Source of the DNA: Archilochus colubris
Taxonomy: Eukaryota; Chordata; Aves; Apodiformes; Trochilidae
DNA length: 64,000 bases
Assembly: GCA_023079485.1 (NCBI GenBank)
Contig: CM041083.1
Location: 157,359,052 to 157,423,051 of the forward strand
Direction: 5' to 3'
The notes under the pieces are model-generated. The model saw nothing but the letters and a program-made list of their open reading frames with translations, was not told the origin of the DNA and searched no databases. Position 1 is the stretch's first letter. Each line of letters opens with the position of its first letter. Below, piece after piece: positions 62,629 through 64,000 of this stretch. The position numbers and the translations under genes are program-made.

Positions 62629-63064
62629 CGTTAGGTAGAGGATGGCTTTTGGGAGGGGGAGGAGGGGGGGGAGTGGGTGATGTGGAGGGGGTTCAGTTTG
62701 CACTATCACAGTCTCCTGGATTGGAAGCGATGATGTTATTCCGTAGTAACGATGCTGATACTACTAATAATAATCACGGTGCATTGTATGTCTCGCTGAT
62801 TTAAAAAAAAAAAATAAATAAATTTGAATTATCAGAGCTCGTTAGGTAAAACCGCCAGCTACTTTCAGAAGCCATTGCTGGCGCTGGCTGTTACCGAACG
62901 GCTGTTAAGACTTTCAAGTAACAAGGAATTTCGAAAAAGAAAATGCCCTCCCGTTTAAACCAAAACAAACAATAGACTGAAATTATGCATGGAAAAAAAA
63001 AAAAAAAGGGGGGGGGAAAAAAAAGAAAAAAAAGGCATAAAAAGATCCGTGATAAAGTCTCGAT

Positions 63065-63087
63065 ATTATTTATTTATTTACTATTTA

Positions 63088-63121
<34 letters not shown>

Positions 63122-63122
63122 T
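63065..63122. repeat. (TTA)n / (TTTA)n microsatellite
   Basis: TTTATTTA units followed by TTATTATTA units. Confidence 0.92.
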
Positions 63123-63303
63123 TGTGTATCATTGTTTGCAGCGCAAACATTCTATGCATTTTGAAACTGAGCACTAAATAGACTAGCTTCTGGTAGAATC
63201 TTTTGTGGATGGTGTAATTTCACAGTTTAACTGCCTGTTTTCACCGAAAACACAAACATTCTTGTCACGTTCTTGTATTTAGATTTAAAAGAGAGGAAAA
63301 AAA

Positions 63304-63309
63304 AATAAA
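63304..63309 (+). terminator. POU4F1: candidate POU4F1 poly(A) signal
   Basis: AATAAA about 37 bases before a genomic A28 run, so cDNA ends mapped here could be true ends or oligo(dT) internal priming. Confidence 0.35.
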
Positions 63310-63345
63310 GAGAGGGAAGACGATTGTAAATATTTTCTTTAATGC

Positions 63346-63373
63346 AAAAAAAAAAAAAAAAAAAAAAAAAAAA
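63346..63373. repeat. poly(A) tract, 28 bases
   Basis: Uninterrupted A run in the presumed 3'UTR. Confidence 0.95.
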
Positions 63374-63800
63374 GGTTATAAACTGCAACCACGTGTGGAT
63401 CCTGAAATGTCTCACTGAATAATCTACCTGTCCATGTATGTTTGCTGAGCTTTCTCCTTGGTTGTGTCTTTATCTCTTTTATTTCTATCAGAAATATTTC
63501 TGTACGCCAAAATACAACAGGGAGATGCATCCCAGCACACTTACAAATAAAACAAACGTGAACACAGTATAGTTATTATTATTGGGTGCATTAAAAAAAA
63601 AAAAATCTGAGACACAGCTGATAAATTCAAGGTATGACCGTTAGACGATAGGACTAATTCTACCAAAAAATAAAAATAAAAATAAAAAAAAGAAAGAAAA
63701 TAGTGAGAGATGTATTTTTCTGCTAAATCCAGAAATCATTACTTTGAGATAGCTCTTATGTGAAAATCGGTGCTCTGAATAAAATTAACTATATATTAGC

Positions 63801-64000
63801 TGCGTGTGTTTCTTGAAGTTTATAACTGCAAAATATAAATCAAAGTAAAAAATTTTAGAGGGACTTCTGAAGTATTTCTTTTCAGTTTGCTGGAAAGGAT
63901 TATGCACCTATGAAATATGTATAGAGAAGAAAAGCTTGGGTGGTTTCAGGTTTATATGTTGTTCTGACTGGCCTATTGCACTTGAGTATGTAACCAGATA
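63801..64000. other. window end, nothing recognised
   Basis: AT-rich sequence beyond the last candidate poly(A) signal. Confidence 0.5.

Larger units (their letters stand above)
61187..63800 (+). other. POU4F1: POU4F1 3'UTR (extent uncertain)
   Basis: After the stop, GC-rich sequence gives way to an AU-rich stretch. Candidate poly(A) signals occur at 62,623, 63,304 and about 63,544, and possibly near 63,777 (AATAAAATT). Mammalian POU4F1 mRNAs have long 3'UTRs, so a distal end is plausible. It includes G/T-rich repeats at 61,850-61,915, a (TTA)n tract and an A28 run. Confidence 0.6.

Noticed and set aside
1..64000. CRISPR arrays, operons, tRNA or rRNA genes
   Set aside because: None seen; the sequence is vertebrate nuclear DNA and no cloverleaf or rRNA similarity was recognised by eye.

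Overview
This window looks like a bird nuclear chromosome, most likely from Neoaves. Three things point there: spliced vertebrate genes with CpG-island promoters, several CR1 LINE fragments ending in the avian tail (ATTCTATGAT)n, and a solo LTR of an avian ERVL type. It holds two protein-coding genes, both on the + strand: OBI1 (RNF219) and POU4F1 (BRN3A). The two are also neighbours in the same relative orientation in human (13q31). No bacterial or organellar features were seen.

Layout. 1-25.9 kb is an intergenic stretch with no supported gene. It contains CR1 fragments at about 5.7-7.5 (split by an ERVL solo LTR), 9.5-10.05, 10.7-11.2, 18.0-19.2 and 23.3 kb. OBI1 starts in a CpG island at about 26.0-26.6 kb and runs to a poly(A) signal at 49,470, with six coding exons joined to 712 codons. 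Its introns hold more CR1 copies and a long inverted repeat in intron 5. 49.5-58.6 kb separates the genes and has no supported gene. It carries a CR1 copy with a chimeric 5' end, GC-rich patches, an AT-rich cluster of homeodomain/BRN3-type sites near 53.4 kb, and about 520 bp of GGAA/GAGAA microsatellite. POU4F1 begins at a TATA-containing CpG island (TATA at 58,583). Its coding exons are 59,118-59,240 and 60,137-61,186 (390 codons joined), followed by a long AU-rich 3'UTR that may run to about 63.8 kb.

The two genes do not form a functional unit. OBI1 is a RING E3 ligase acting on the origin recognition complex. POU4F1 is a class IV POU-homeodomain factor of sensory neurons and retinal ganglion cells. 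POU4F1 is the more regulated locus by sequence: a TATA box with E-boxes, a purine mirror repeat in the 5' leader, four uORFs, and a candidate autoregulatory cluster about 5 kb upstream.

No clear new genetic system was found. The least explained structures are the roughly 170-bp inverted-repeat pair in OBI1 intron 5 and the CR1 copy joined to a 52-bp segment that recurs 1.7 kb away. CR1 and LTR boundaries were read by eye and are approximate unless a target duplication fixes them.
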